Program-made: the position numbers and the translations under genes
Assembly (NCBI GenBank): GCA_963750535.1
Contig: CAVVRF010000043.1
Location: 62,001 to 126,000, forward strand
DNA length: 64,000 bases
Source: JAKFWF01 sp963750535
GTDB taxonomy: Bacteria > Pseudomonadota > Alphaproteobacteria > Rhizobiales > Hyphomicrobiaceae
Direction: 5' to 3'
Notes under the pieces: generated by a model
Seen by the model: the letters and a program-made list of their open reading frames with translations, nothing else
Databases searched by the model: none
What the model was told of the DNA's origin: nothing
In this document: positions 8,620 through 21,030 of the stretch, one piece after another
How the letters are laid out: each line of letters begins with the position of its first letter
Numbering within the stretch: position 1 is the first letter of the stretch

Positions 8620-9528
8620 TCATCCCCGCATCTTGGGATCGAGCCAGTCGCGCAGGCTATCGCCGAACATGTTGAAGGCGAACACCGCGAGCGTGATGGC
8701 AAGGCCGGGGAACAGGATCATCCACGGGGCCGAGCGGTAGAAATCGGCGCTGGCGCCCGACAGCATCAGCCCCCATGCCGGCGTCGGCTCGGTGACGCCG
8801 AGCCCGAGGAAGGACAGCGAGGCTTCGAGCAGGATCGCCTGGGCGATGTAGGCGGTCGTCATGATCAGGTAAGGCGCGATGATGTTCGGCACGATGTGGC
8901 GCAGGATGATGCGGGCATCGCCGAAGCCGGCGGCGCGGGCGGCATCGACGAACGGCATCTGCACCAGCGACAGGGTCGAGGAGCGGGCGATCCGCGCCAT
9001 CTTCGGAATGATCGGCAGCGAGATGGCGGCGACGAGGTTCATGTCGACGCCGAACAGCGGCCGCCGTCCCAGCACCGCCACCACCACCATGGCGAGCACG
9101 ATGATCGGGAACGACAGCATGATGTCGACCAGCCGCTGGATCAGCGTATCGATGCGGCCGCCCCAGAAGCCCGACGCCGCGCCGATCAGGGCACCGAGCG
9201 TGCAGCCGATCAGCGACGACAGAATGCCGACGGCGAGCGCGGTGCGCGCGCCATAGACGATGCGGCTGAACACGTCGCGGCCGAACTGGTCGGTGCCGAG
9301 GAGGTGCTCGGCGTCGGGCGCGCTCAGCATGGCGGCGAAGTCGATCGCCTCCGGGTCGTAGGGCGCGATCCAGGCCGCGCCGAGCGCCGAGATCACATAG
9401 GTCAGGATCACCAGCAGCCCGGCGAAGCCCAGCGGCTGGGTGCGCACGAACAGCCAGACCGGGTTCGGCCGCTTCGGCAGCACGTCCGCCGCGATCGAGC
9501 TGTCGGCTGGGCCGGTGACGTTCGCCAT
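8620..9528 (-). CDS. Peptide-type ABC transporter permease, DppC-like
   Basis: Inner-membrane permease of a dipeptide/oligopeptide/nickel ABC importer (302 residues). It has the N-terminal cytoplasmic segment of DppC, then about six membrane segments. LLGTDQFGRDVFSRIVYGAR is a hallmark of this subfamily, and the EAA loop (AARAAGFGDARIILRHIVPNI) contacts the ATPase. It is the last gene of the minus-strand importer operon, starting 5 bp after the DppB-like gene ends. Confidence 0.93.
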   Translation of the reverse strand: MANVTGPADSSIAADVLPKRPNPVWLFVRTQPLGFAGLLVILTYVISALGAAWIAPYDPEAIDFAAMLSAPDAEHLLGTDQFGRDVFSRIVYGARTALAVGILSSLIGCTLGALIGAASGFWGGRIDTLIQRLVDIMLSFPIIVLAMVVVAVLGRRPLFGVDMNLVAAISLPIIPKMARIARSSTLSLVQMPFVDAARAAGFGDARIILRHIVPNIIAPYLIMTTAYIAQAILLEASLSFLGLGVTEPTPAWGLMLSGASADFYRSAPWMILFPGLAITLAVFAFNMFGDSLRDWLDPKMRG

Positions 9529-9533
9529 GGGTG

Positions 9534-10487
<954 letters not shown>

Positions 10488-10497
10488 TGGCGGTCCA

Positions 10498-12084
10498 CTA
10501 CTGGTCGAGCCAGACGTTGGCGAGGTCCTGGCCGGTGAAATGGCTGGCGTGCAGCTCCCAGCCTTTGACCTTCTTGTTCATCACCACGATGCGCTGCCAC
10601 CAGTACAGCATCATCGAATAGCTTTGCGTTATGGCCCGGCGCTCGAAGGCGTGGGTGAGCTTCAGCCGCTCGGCCGGATCGACGGTCTTCACCTGCTTGG
10701 CGAACAGCTCGTCGAGCTCCGGATCCTCGGCGCCCGACACATTGGCCGGTGACTTCGATGCCGAGATGAACTTGACGAATTGCAGCGAGGGATCATCGAT
10801 GAAATCCGAGATGAACTCCAGCGTCGCATCGAAGTCGCCCGTTTTCTGGGATTCGAAGTAGGCCTTGTTCTCGAGCTGGAGGTGCTCGGTCTCGACGCCG
10901 ATCTTCTTCCATTCCGAGACGACGAAGATGCCGCCAGGCGTATACGGCTCGGCGATGTTGCGGTTGACGAGCTTGACCTTGAGGTTGCTCACTCCGGCCG
11001 CCGCCAGCAGCTTCTTCGCCTCCTCGCGCGACTTCGCCCCTTCCTTGCCGTAGCCGGGCAGCTTGACGAGCTCGGCCTCGGGCAGCGCCCACTCGGAGCC
11101 GGTGCGGGTGAAGCCGCCGACGAACTTCAGCATCGAAATCTTCGACAGCGGAACCGAGCCGGCCCAGCGATCGACCGCCATCGTCAGGGCCTGGCGGACA
11201 CGCACGTCGTCGAACGGCTTCTTCTTGGTATTGAAGGTGAGCAGCAGGCTGGTGGTCCATGGTCCTTCGAGCACGGTCACCTTGTCCTTCATGGCATCGA
11301 CGAGCTGGTCCCGCTCCTTGGGCGTGCGGCCGCGGAACTCGGCGTCGAACTGGCCGCCCTGCATGCCCGGCACGACTGCGTTCGCCTTGACGAAGAAAGC
11401 CTTGTAGCCGTCGAGGTAAGGTTTGCCGGCCTCGAAGTAGGCATCGAAGCGCTTGCCCTCCCAGGTCGCGCCCTTGACGTAGTTGACATAGGAGAACGGA
11501 CCCGTGCCCATCGGCTCCTTCTCCGGATACCGCGGGTCCTCCTTGAGCTTCTTCGCCGAATAGACGCAGTTGAACGGCGAGGCGAAGTTGTTGAGCATCG
11601 AGGAGTTCGGCGCCTTGAGCTTGAACACCACCGTGTAGTCGTCGGGCGTCTCGATCGCGACGATATCGGTGTGCAGCGCCTTGCGCACCGACACGATGCC
11701 GTCGGGCGGCGAGATGATGCGCTCGTAGGTCGCCTTGATGTCGGCGGCGGTGAACGGCGTCCCGTCGTGGAACTTGACGTTGCGGTGAAGCTTGAAGGTA
11801 TAGGTCAGTCCATCCTTCGACGCTTCGAAGCTTTCCGCCAGGTCGCCCTTCAACTCGAGCTTCTTGTTGACGTCGCCGGTGACCTTCAGGAGACCCGAGT
11901 AGTGCGGGCGCACCGGATGCAGCGTCGCGAAGGTCGTGGTCGAATGGCAATCGTAGGTCGGCGGCTCCGCGACCACCGCATAGCTCAGGATGCCTCCTTT
12001 TTTCGGCGTCTGCGCGTTGCCGGCCGGTGCCGACAGCGCGACCGCCATCGCGAGCCCGGCGGCAATGCTGTGTACTAGTTTCAT
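10498..12084 (-). CDS. ABC transporter substrate-binding protein, family 5 (SBP1)
   Basis: Periplasmic binding protein for the adjacent peptide-type importer. A signal peptide (VHSIAAGLAMAVALSAPAGNAQ) precedes KKGGILSYAVVAEPP, the normal mature start for family 5. The length is 528 residues from the ATG at 12084; an ATG at 12102 is also preceded by an AAGGA site. Family motifs are FKLHRNVKFHDGTPFTAADI and DDVRVRQALTMAVDR. It is clearly paralogous to the next gene upstream (both have VVAEPPxYDCHxxTTFA), so this operon encodes two related binding proteins for one transporter. The ligand is unknown. Confidence 0.9.
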   Translation of the reverse strand: MKLVHSIAAGLAMAVALSAPAGNAQTPKKGGILSYAVVAEPPTYDCHSTTTFATLHPVRPHYSGLLKVTGDVNKKLELKGDLAESFEASKDGLTYTFKLHRNVKFHDGTPFTAADIKATYERIISPPDGIVSVRKALHTDIVAIETPDDYTVVFKLKAPNSSMLNNFASPFNCVYSAKKLKEDPRYPEKEPMGTGPFSYVNYVKGATWEGKRFDAYFEAGKPYLDGYKAFFVKANAVVPGMQGGQFDAEFRGRTPKERDQLVDAMKDKVTVLEGPWTTSLLLTFNTKKKPFDDVRVRQALTMAVDRWAGSVPLSKISMLKFVGGFTRTGSEWALPEAELVKLPGYGKEGAKSREEAKKLLAAAGVSNLKVKLVNRNIAEPYTPGGIFVVSEWKKIGVETEHLQLENKAYFESQKTGDFDATLEFISDFIDDPSLQFVKFISASKSPANVSGAEDPELDELFAKQVKTVDPAERLKLTHAFERRAITQSYSMMLYWWQRIVVMNKKVKGWELHASHFTGQDLANVWLDQ

Positions 12085-12138
12085 TTCAGTACTCTCTCCC
12101 ATTTTCCTTGGACGTCGGAGTGCTGCGGTTTGGCGCAG

Positions 12139-13718
12139 TCATTTCGGGTCAAGCCAGACCTCGACGAGGTCCTGGCCGACGTAGTGGCTCGGCGTGAAGT
12201 TCCAGCCCTTCACCTTCGAGTTGTTGGCGATGATGCGGTGGAACCACATCAGCGGCACGACATAGGCCTGGGTCAGCGCGTAGCGCTCCATCTCCCGGAC
12301 CAGGGCCTTGCGCTGCGTCACGTCGACCAGCCGGCGCTGGCGCTCGTACATCTCGTCGAGCTTCTTGTCGTCGTGACCGGAATAGCCGATCGGCGAGGCG
12401 GCCTTGGTCAGGAACTTGGTGAACTGGGCGGTGGGGTCGTCCATGAAATCGTTCACGAACTCGATCGCGACGTCGAAATTGCCGGCGGTCACGTTGTCGA
12501 CGTAGAGCTTGGTCTCGAGCTGCTCGTGGGAAGCGGTGACGCCGATGCGTTTCCATTGGTCGATCGCGTAGACGCCGCCGGGCGTGTAGGGCTCGGCGAT
12601 GTTGCGGTTGAGCAGCTTGAAACTCAGGTTCTCGGCGCCGGCTTCCTTCAACAGCTTGCGCGCCTGGGCGCGCGAGGCCTCGATATCGTGGCTGAAGCCC
12701 GGCAGCTTCTCGAGCTCCGCCGCCGGCAGCGCCAGATCATAGCCCGGCCGCATCACACCGCCGACGTGCCGAAGGATCGAGATTCGGGACAGCGCTGCGC
12801 TGCCGGCCCAGCGGTCGATCGCGAGCGTCAGCGCCTGCCGAACGCGAATATCGTCGAACGGCTTGCGCTTGGTGTTGAAGATCACCACCAGGTTGCCGAC
12901 CCAAGGTCCCTCGTTGACGGTCAGGCGGTCGCCCAGCTTCTCCTTGAGCTGCGCCAGCTCGGCCGGATTGCGACCGCGGAACTCGGCGTCGAACTGGCCG
13001 CCGAGCATGCCGGGGACGACGCCGTTCGACTTGACGAAATAGGCCTTGTAGCCGTCGAGGTAGGGCAGGCCCTTGCGGAAGTAGCCATCGAACTTCTTGC
13101 CTTCCCACGTCGCGCCCTTGACGTGCTCGACAAGGCGGAAGGCACCGCTGCCCATTATGTTGCTCTCCGGATAGCGCGGGTTCTCCTTCAGTTTCGCGGC
13201 CGAGTAGATGCAGTTGTAGGGCGAGGCGAGGCTCTCGAGCACGCCGGCGACCGGCGTCTTCAGCTTGAACACCACCGTCGACGGGTCGGGCGTCTCGACC
13301 GCGGCGATGTCCGCATAATAGGACTTGCGCGCCGAGATCACGCCGGTTGGCGGGTCGATGATGCGATCGTAGCTGGCCTTCACGTCAGCCGAGGTCAGCG
13401 GGCTGCCATCGTGGAACTTGACCCCGTCGTGCAGCTTGAAGGTGTAGGTGAGCTTGTCGGCCGAGACTTCCCAGCTCTTGGCCAGGTCGCCGATCACCTT
13501 CGGGTAGTGCGCGGTATCGAACTTGAGCAGGGTCGAGTAGTGCGGCGCGATCGGGTGGACCAGGGCGAAAGTGGTCGAGGCATGGCAATCGTAGTTCGGC
13601 GGCTCGGCGACCACCGAGAAGTTGAGCACGCCCCCCGGCCTGGGCACGCCTGCGCCTGCGAGGCATGGCTCATGCCCGCCAGCAGGATCGCCGTCAGCAT
13701 GCCCATCGCCCGCTTCAT
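12139..13718 (-). pseudogene. ABC transporter substrate-binding protein, family 5 (SBP2), frameshifted near its signal peptide
   Basis: Paralogue of the neighbouring binding protein. The signal peptide (MKRAMGMLTAILLAGMSHA) starts at 13718 in one frame, and the mature part (PRPGGVLNFSVVAEPPNYD onwards, about 500 residues to VWLDPK) is in another. The shift lies near 13630-13655, next to a run of six C (13630-13635), and one missing base would join the parts. Everything downstream is intact, including KLHDGVKFHDGSPLTSADV and DDIRVRQALTLAIDR. A homopolymer sequencing error is the simplest explanation. If the shift is real, the protein lacks an export signal. Confidence 0.82.
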
Positions 13719-13730
13719 GCCAAGCCTCCT

Positions 13731-15863
<2,133 letters not shown>

Positions 15864-16087
15864 AGAGGCCCATTCTCACTGCTCAACCTCGGTCGGGGCT
15901 ACGAGCAGCCTATTTTTGATATGAATTGCTATCACATGGGTGGGTGGCGGCAAGTGCTATCGATAGTCGGTCGGCGCGGGATGGTTACTCTGCTCACCCG
16001 CGGCTTTGCGCCGTGACAGCGGGTCCTGGCGTGGCTATCATCCTGCCAGATCGTTGAACAATCGAGCGTGCGGGGGAGTGGCACGGG

Positions 16088-17698
16088 ATGGCAATCCGTT
16101 TGTGGCTCATCACGCGGCTGCTGGTATTGGCGTTGATCGCAGTGGTGGGCGCCGACCGGGCCGACGCGAGGGCCATCAAGTGGGCACGCTCCGGCGACGC
16201 ACTGACGCTCGATCCGCACGCCCAGAACGAGGGGCCGACGCACGCCCTCGGACATCAGATCTATGAGCCGCTGATCGTCCGGGACAACCTCGGCAAGGCC
16301 GTGCCGGCGCTGGCGGAGAGCTGGTCAATCACCAGCGATCCGCAAGTCTGGGAGTTCAAGCTGCGCAAGGGCGTGACGTTCCACGACGGCAGCCCGTTCA
16401 CCGCCGACGACGTGATCTATTCGTTCAATCGCGCCCGCCAGCCGACCTCCGATATGAAGTCGCTGCTGTCGTCGGTCGATGTCATGACCAAGGTCGATGA
16501 TCACACGCTGCGTATCAAGACCAAGGGCCCCAATCCGATCTTTCCGTCGAACCTCAACAACCTGCTCATCATGAGCAGGGGCTGGACGGAGAAGCACGGC
16601 GCGGGGACCGTGCAGGACTTCAAGGGCAAGAAGGACAACTACGCCGTCCTCAACGCGAACGGCACCGGTCCCTATGAGCTGGTCAGCCGGGTTCCCGACG
16701 TCAAGACGGAGCTGAAGCGCAACGACAACTACTGGGGCAAGGGCCAGGTTCCGCTCGAGATCACCGAGATCACCTACTTGCCGATCCAGTCCGACGCGGC
16801 GCGGACCGCGGCATTGCTGTCGGGCGAGGTCGACTTCGTGCAGGACATGCCGGTCGGCGAGCTCGAGAAGGTCGCCTCGAATCCAAAGCTGCGGGTCAAT
16901 GTCGGGCCGGAGAACCGGTCGATCTTCCTCGGGCTGAACGTCGGCGATCCGGAGCTCAAGAGCTCGGACGTCAAGGGGCGCAATCCGTTCGCCGACAAGC
17001 GCGTTCGCGCCGCGATCAACATGACCGTCAATCGTGCCCAGATCCAGAAGGTCACGATGCGCGGCCAGTCGCTGCCGACCGGCACGATCGTGCCGCCCGG
17101 CGTGAACGGGTATACCAAGGAGCTGGACATCATTCCGGCCGCCGATCCGGCCAAGGCCAAGGCGTTGATGGCCGAGGCGGGCTTCGCGGATGGCTTCACG
17201 GTGACTTTCAATTGCCCGAATGATCGCTACGTCAACGACGAGGCGATCTGCAAGGCGATCGCCACGCAGCTCGCCACCATCGGCATCAAGGCTAATCTGG
17301 TCGCGGAGTCGAAGGCGCTGTATTTTCCGCTGCTGGAGCGCAATCCGCCGGAAACCGACCTCTATCTTCTCGGCTGGGGCGTGCCGACCTTCGACAGCCA
17401 CTATATCTTCGCGTTCCTGTATCACACCCGCACCGACAAGGAGGGCGGCTGGAATGCGACCCGCTACTCCAACCGCGAGATCGACGTGCTGATCGAGGGG
17501 CTCACCAAGGAGACCGATCTCACCAAGCGCGGCCAGACGATGGCCTCGATCTGGAAGGTGCTGCAGGACGAGATGATCTACATTCCGATCCATATCCAGA
17601 CGCTGGCCTACGCGATGAAGCCCGATCTCGACATCGCCGTCGACATCTCGAACCAGCCGAAGATGAAGTCCGTCAAGGTGAAGAAGCCAGCGCAGTAG
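16088..17698 (+). CDS. ABC transporter substrate-binding protein, family 5 (SBP3)
   Basis: Third family-5 periplasmic binding protein (536 residues), divergent from the importer operon. A signal peptide ending near DRADARA precedes IKWARSGDALTLDPHAQNEG. Family motifs are RKGVTFHDGSPFTADDV and ADKRVRAAINMTVNR. It is not close to the tandem pair, which share a YDCH motif missing here, so it probably binds a different ligand and may use the same permeases. A start 224 bp from the ATPase start leaves room for divergent promoters. Confidence 0.9.
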   Translation: MAIRLWLITRLLVLALIAVVGADRADARAIKWARSGDALTLDPHAQNEGPTHALGHQIYEPLIVRDNLGKAVPALAESWSITSDPQVWEFKLRKGVTFHDGSPFTADDVIYSFNRARQPTSDMKSLLSSVDVMTKVDDHTLRIKTKGPNPIFPSNLNNLLIMSRGWTEKHGAGTVQDFKGKKDNYAVLNANGTGPYELVSRVPDVKTELKRNDNYWGKGQVPLEITEITYLPIQSDAARTAALLSGEVDFVQDMPVGELEKVASNPKLRVNVGPENRSIFLGLNVGDPELKSSDVKGRNPFADKRVRAAINMTVNRAQIQKVTMRGQSLPTGTIVPPGVNGYTKELDIIPAADPAKAKALMAEAGFADGFTVTFNCPNDRYVNDEAICKAIATQLATIGIKANLVAESKALYFPLLERNPPETDLYLLGWGVPTFDSHYIFAFLYHTRTDKEGGWNATRYSNREIDVLIEGLTKETDLTKRGQTMASIWKVLQDEMIYIPIHIQTLAYAMKPDLDIAVDISNQPKMKSVKVKKPAQ

Positions 17699-17742
17699 AC
17701 GCTCTTCACTTTCCCGGACAGGCAGGGAGAGATCGGGAGCTA

Positions 17743-18924
17743 TCAATCCTGCTCCTCGACGACCTTTCGATAGGGGCCGTACTCGGCCAGCATCTCGCGC
17801 TGTTCCTCGACCGCGCGCCGCTCCTCGTCGAGGTAGCGCGCCACCGCGCGGCGCAAGGCCGGATCGGCGATCCAGTGGGCACTATAGGTGGCGGCCGGCA
17901 GGTAGCCGCGGGCAAGCTTGTGCTCGCCCTGGGCACCGGCCTCGACCCGCGGCAGCTTGTGGCGGATGGCGTAGTCGATCGCCTGGTAGTAGCAGAGCTC
18001 GAAATGCAGGCAGGGGTGGTGCTCGATCGCGCCCCAATAGCGGCCGTACAGGCAGTCGCCGCCGATCAGGTTGAGCGCGCCCGCCACCGGCCGCCTATCG
18101 CGCATGGCGAAGATCAGCAGGCAGCGATCGGCCATCGTCTCGCCCAGCCGGGAGAAGAATTTGCGATTGAGGTAGGGCCGGCCCCACTTGCGGCTGCCCG
18201 TGTCCATGTAGAAGGCGAAAAACGCATTCCAATGGGCTTCGGTGATGTCCGCCCCCTGCAGGTGGACGATCTCGAGCCCGGCGCTCACCGCCTGCGTCCG
18301 CTCCTTGCGGATCGCCTTGCGCTTGCGCGATGACAAGCCGCCCAGGAATTCGTCGAATGTCGCGTAGCCCTGATTGAGCCAGTGGAACTGCTGGTCGGTT
18401 CGCTTCAGATAGCCGAGCTCGGCCAGCGCCTGCCACTCGGAATGCCGGCAAAACGTAACGTGCACCGATGACAGGTCGAGCCTGCGCGCGAGCTCGACCG
18501 CGCCGGCCGCCAGGAGTTGGGCACTGCGGGCGGCGGCCGCGCCGGGTTTCACGAGCAGCCGCGGCCCGGGCACCGGCGAGAACGGCACCGCTACCTGCAG
18601 CTTGGGGTAGTACTGGCCGCCGGCCCGGGCATAGGCTTCGGCCCAGCCATGGTCGAACACGTACTCGCCCTGGCTGTGGGTTTTCACGTAGGCCGGCATG
18701 CATCCGGTAATCTCGCCCGGCCGCCCTTGTGCCAGCAGGTGCTGCGGCGTCCATCCGGAGCGGCCGCCGACGCATTTGGCATCCTCGAGGGCTTTCAGGA
18801 ATGCGTGCGACACGAACGGATTGAAGGTGGCCTGATCCGGATTGGCGCATGCATCCCAGGCGGCGGCATCGATCGATCGCAAATCCGGCTCGACCTTCAC
18901 CACTCCAGCGTGTGCATCCGCCAT
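17743..18924 (-). CDS. FemAB-like / GNAT-fold protein (DUF482 family)
   Basis: Protein of about 393 residues matching the family often labelled peptidoglycan biosynthesis/recognition (COG3146, PF04339). The diagnostic block is GEYVFDHGWAEAYARAGGQ followed by YYPKLQVAVPFSPVPG. SRKRKAIRKERTQAV and HFELCYYQAIDYAI are also typical. Acyl or aminoacyl transfer is assumed from the GNAT/FemAB fold but not demonstrated by sequence alone. I chose the ATG at 18924 because GAGGG lies 5 nt upstream; earlier starts exist at 18942 and 18951. It diverges from the M48 protease gene. Confidence 0.85.
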   Translation of the reverse strand: MADAHAGVVKVEPDLRSIDAAAWDACANPDQATFNPFVSHAFLKALEDAKCVGGRSGWTPQHLLAQGRPGEITGCMPAYVKTHSQGEYVFDHGWAEAYARAGGQYYPKLQVAVPFSPVPGPRLLVKPGAAAARSAQLLAAGAVELARRLDLSSVHVTFCRHSEWQALAELGYLKRTDQQFHWLNQGYATFDEFLGGLSSRKRKAIRKERTQAVSAGLEIVHLQGADITEAHWNAFFAFYMDTGSRKWGRPYLNRKFFSRLGETMADRCLLIFAMRDRRPVAGALNLIGGDCLYGRYWGAIEHHPCLHFELCYYQAIDYAIRHKLPRVEAGAQGEHKLARGYLPAATYSAHWIADPALRRAVARYLDEERRAVEEQREMLAEYGPYRKVVEEQD

Positions 18925-19057
18925 CGCAACCCTCGCATTCATCGCTGCCACTATATCCTATGGGCGGCGGCGCAACAGACATCGGGCGGCACCCTTTCCG
19001 TCATGCCTGCTCATCTCTATATCTTGCCGCGTGATCGGGGCACGGGAGACGAGATTC

Positions 19058-19894
19058 ATGCGTATTCGCAGTTTCTGGCCGATGGCGTTCCTGGCGGTGG
19101 CGACGGCGGTCGCGGCGCCGGCGGCCTCGCAGCAGCCGGACGAGGGCGTCAAGATCAAGAACCCCGGCATCGTCGGGCGCATGGTCCGCTCGCTCGCCTC
19201 GGCCGAGAAGATGGAGCAGATCGGCGAGCAGCAGTATGCGCAACTGACGCGCCAGGCCCAGCAGAAGCGGGCCTTGCTGCCGGGCGACCATCCACAAGTG
19301 GTTCGGTTGCGCCGGATCTTCAACGACTTGCTGCCGCACGCCTACAAGTTCAACGAGCGCGCCCGCAACTGGCGCTGGGACGTCAACGTCGTCAACTCGC
19401 AATCGATCAACGCCTTTTGCATGCCTGGAGGCAAGATCGCGTTCTTCACCGGCATCCTGCAGAAGCTGCAGCTCACCGACGACGAGGTCGCGATGGTGAT
19501 GGGCCACGAGATCGCGCATGCCCTGCGCGAGCACTCCCGCGCCAGGGCGGCGAAGTCGACCCTGACGAACATCGGCACGATGGCGGTCGCGGTTCTGGTC
19601 GGCGGCAATGCGGGCGAGATCGCGCGCATGGGCGGCGGCCTGCTGAGCCTCAAGTTCTCGCGCTCCGACGAGACGGAAGCCGATCTGATCGGCATGGAGC
19701 TCGCCGCGCGCGCCGGCTACAACCCGGAGTCCGGCATCCACCTTTGGGAGAAGATGAGCGCCGCCGCCAAGGGAGCGCCGATGGAGTTCATGTCGACCCA
19801 CCCGTCCGGCACCACCCGCATCGCGACCATCAAGAGCAACCTGAAGGATGTGATGCCGATCTACGAGCGGGCGAAGGCCAGGAAGGCTGGCTGA
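19058..19894 (+). CDS. Exported M48 family metalloprotease
   Basis: Zinc peptidase of the M48 family (278 residues) with an N-terminal signal peptide (FLAVATAVAAPAASQQ) and no large membrane domain, so probably periplasmic, resembling LoiP/YggG-type enzymes. The zinc motif is HEIAH in VMGHEIAHALREH. The third ligand is the Glu in DETEADLIGMELAARAGY, and STHPSGTTRI is the usual M48 C-terminal motif. A probable role is quality control of envelope proteins. Its 3' end faces a cluster of intergenic palindromes. Confidence 0.9.
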   Translation: MRIRSFWPMAFLAVATAVAAPAASQQPDEGVKIKNPGIVGRMVRSLASAEKMEQIGEQQYAQLTRQAQQKRALLPGDHPQVVRLRRIFNDLLPHAYKFNERARNWRWDVNVVNSQSINAFCMPGGKIAFFTGILQKLQLTDDEVAMVMGHEIAHALREHSRARAAKSTLTNIGTMAVAVLVGGNAGEIARMGGGLLSLKFSRSDETEADLIGMELAARAGYNPESGIHLWEKMSAAAKGAPMEFMSTHPSGTTRIATIKSNLKDVMPIYERAKARKAG

Positions 19895-20551
19895 AATCCC
19901 ATTCCGTGGGCATGCCGCACGGCTGCGGCGTTCGGCCGGAGCCGTTCTGGTCAGATGCAATCGCAGACGCCCTCTCCCCGAATTGGCGGGGGTGAGGGCG
20001 GCCCACATCCTATCGCCGTCATCCTCGGGCTTGGCCCGACGACCCATGGTGCCGCGAGCGACTGCCCAGCGGCCCGGCAAAGCGGCACTGCGCGCGCCGA
20101 CCACTGCAACCATTGACGCTGCGCGATGGGTCCTCGGCACGAGGCCGAGGATGACACCTGTGTTGTCGCCGCGCCACCGCCGATCGCAGCGACCTTTCCC
20201 TCTCCCCCAAGCGCGTTTCGCGCGCAGGGGGAGAGGGTCAGGGAGAGGGGCCGCCTCGTGTTCAGTATCCGCATTATCCGATACATGATTGACACCGCGA
20301 CATTGGAGCAAGCGGCTGCCCCTCTCCCTCGGTCGGCAAGAGCGCCGGCCTCTGCCCTCTCCCCCGAAGTGGCGGGGGAGAGGGAGAACCGTGCCCGCCC
20401 GCTGCCGTTCCGCTGCGCGATGGGTCCTCGGCACGAGGCCGAGGATGACACCTGTGTTGTTGCCGCCGGTGACCTTTTCCCTCTCCCCCCTGCGCGCCAA
20501 ATGCGCTTGGCGGGAGAGGGAAAGGTCGCATCCGGTCAAGCCGGATAAACT
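19895..20551. repeat. Cluster of two classes of extragenic palindromes between convergent genes
   Basis: This 657-bp noncoding block holds seven palindromes. Class A (CCCTCTCCCC with GGGGAGAGGG) occurs at 19969-19999, 20198-20237, 20355-20384 and 20471-20527; the last has a stem extended by GACCTTT. Class B (CCTCGG with CCGAGG, ending GGATGAC) occurs at 20018-20047 in one orientation and at 20125-20155 and 20419-20449 in the other. The two latter class-B copies lie in an identical 50-bp direct repeat (20117-20166 and 20411-20460). They resemble REP sequences common in Bradyrhizobium-like genomes and could terminate both convergent genes. Confidence 0.8.
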
Positions 20552-20962
20552 CTAGCCCTGCAGCACCATCTGCGTCTGGGTGACGAGAGCCACCAGCTTG
20601 CCCTCGGCGGTCGTCACCCTGGTTTGCCAGATCATGGTCCGGCGCCCGCGATGAACCGGGGTCGCTTCGCCGACAACGATCGAGTCGACGGGAGCGGGAG
20701 CGACGAAGTTGGTCTTGCTCTCGATCGTCGTGGTCCAGGCGCCTTCGGGTAGATTGAGAATGGCGCCGGCGGCCCCGAGCGTGTCGGCAAAGGCCATGAC
20801 CGCGCCGCCGTGCAGCACCGCCGGCTTGGTGCACAGCTGCGGCGTCACACGCATCCGGGCGACCACCCTGTCCTTGTCGGCACTCACGTACTCGACGCCA
20901 ATATGCTCGGCGAACGGGAGCTTGCTGTCGATCAAGACCTGGAGCGCGTCCATGGCAACCAT
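20552..20962 (-). CDS. PaaI-type hotdog-fold thioesterase
   Basis: Acyl-CoA thioesterase of the hotdog superfamily (136 residues). The hallmark HGGAVMAFADTLGAAGA contains the active-site region, and the C-terminal strands (VDSIVVGEATPVHRGRRTMIW) are typical. Two closely spaced ATGs (20962 and 20953) are possible starts. It begins 69 bp after dctM on the same strand and may be the last gene of the TRAP operon, which would fit import of an organic acid that is then handled as a CoA ester. Confidence 0.87.
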   Translation of the reverse strand: MVAMDALQVLIDSKLPFAEHIGVEYVSADKDRVVARMRVTPQLCTKPAVLHGGAVMAFADTLGAAGAILNLPEGAWTTTIESKTNFVAPAPVDSIVVGEATPVHRGRRTMIWQTRVTTAEGKLVALVTQTQMVLQG

Positions 20963-21030
20963 CGTGGAAAGCCCCGCGCCACGTTCACCGGCTCGATTGG
21001 CGCGAAGCGGCTTCGTTTGATCCTGTCTCG

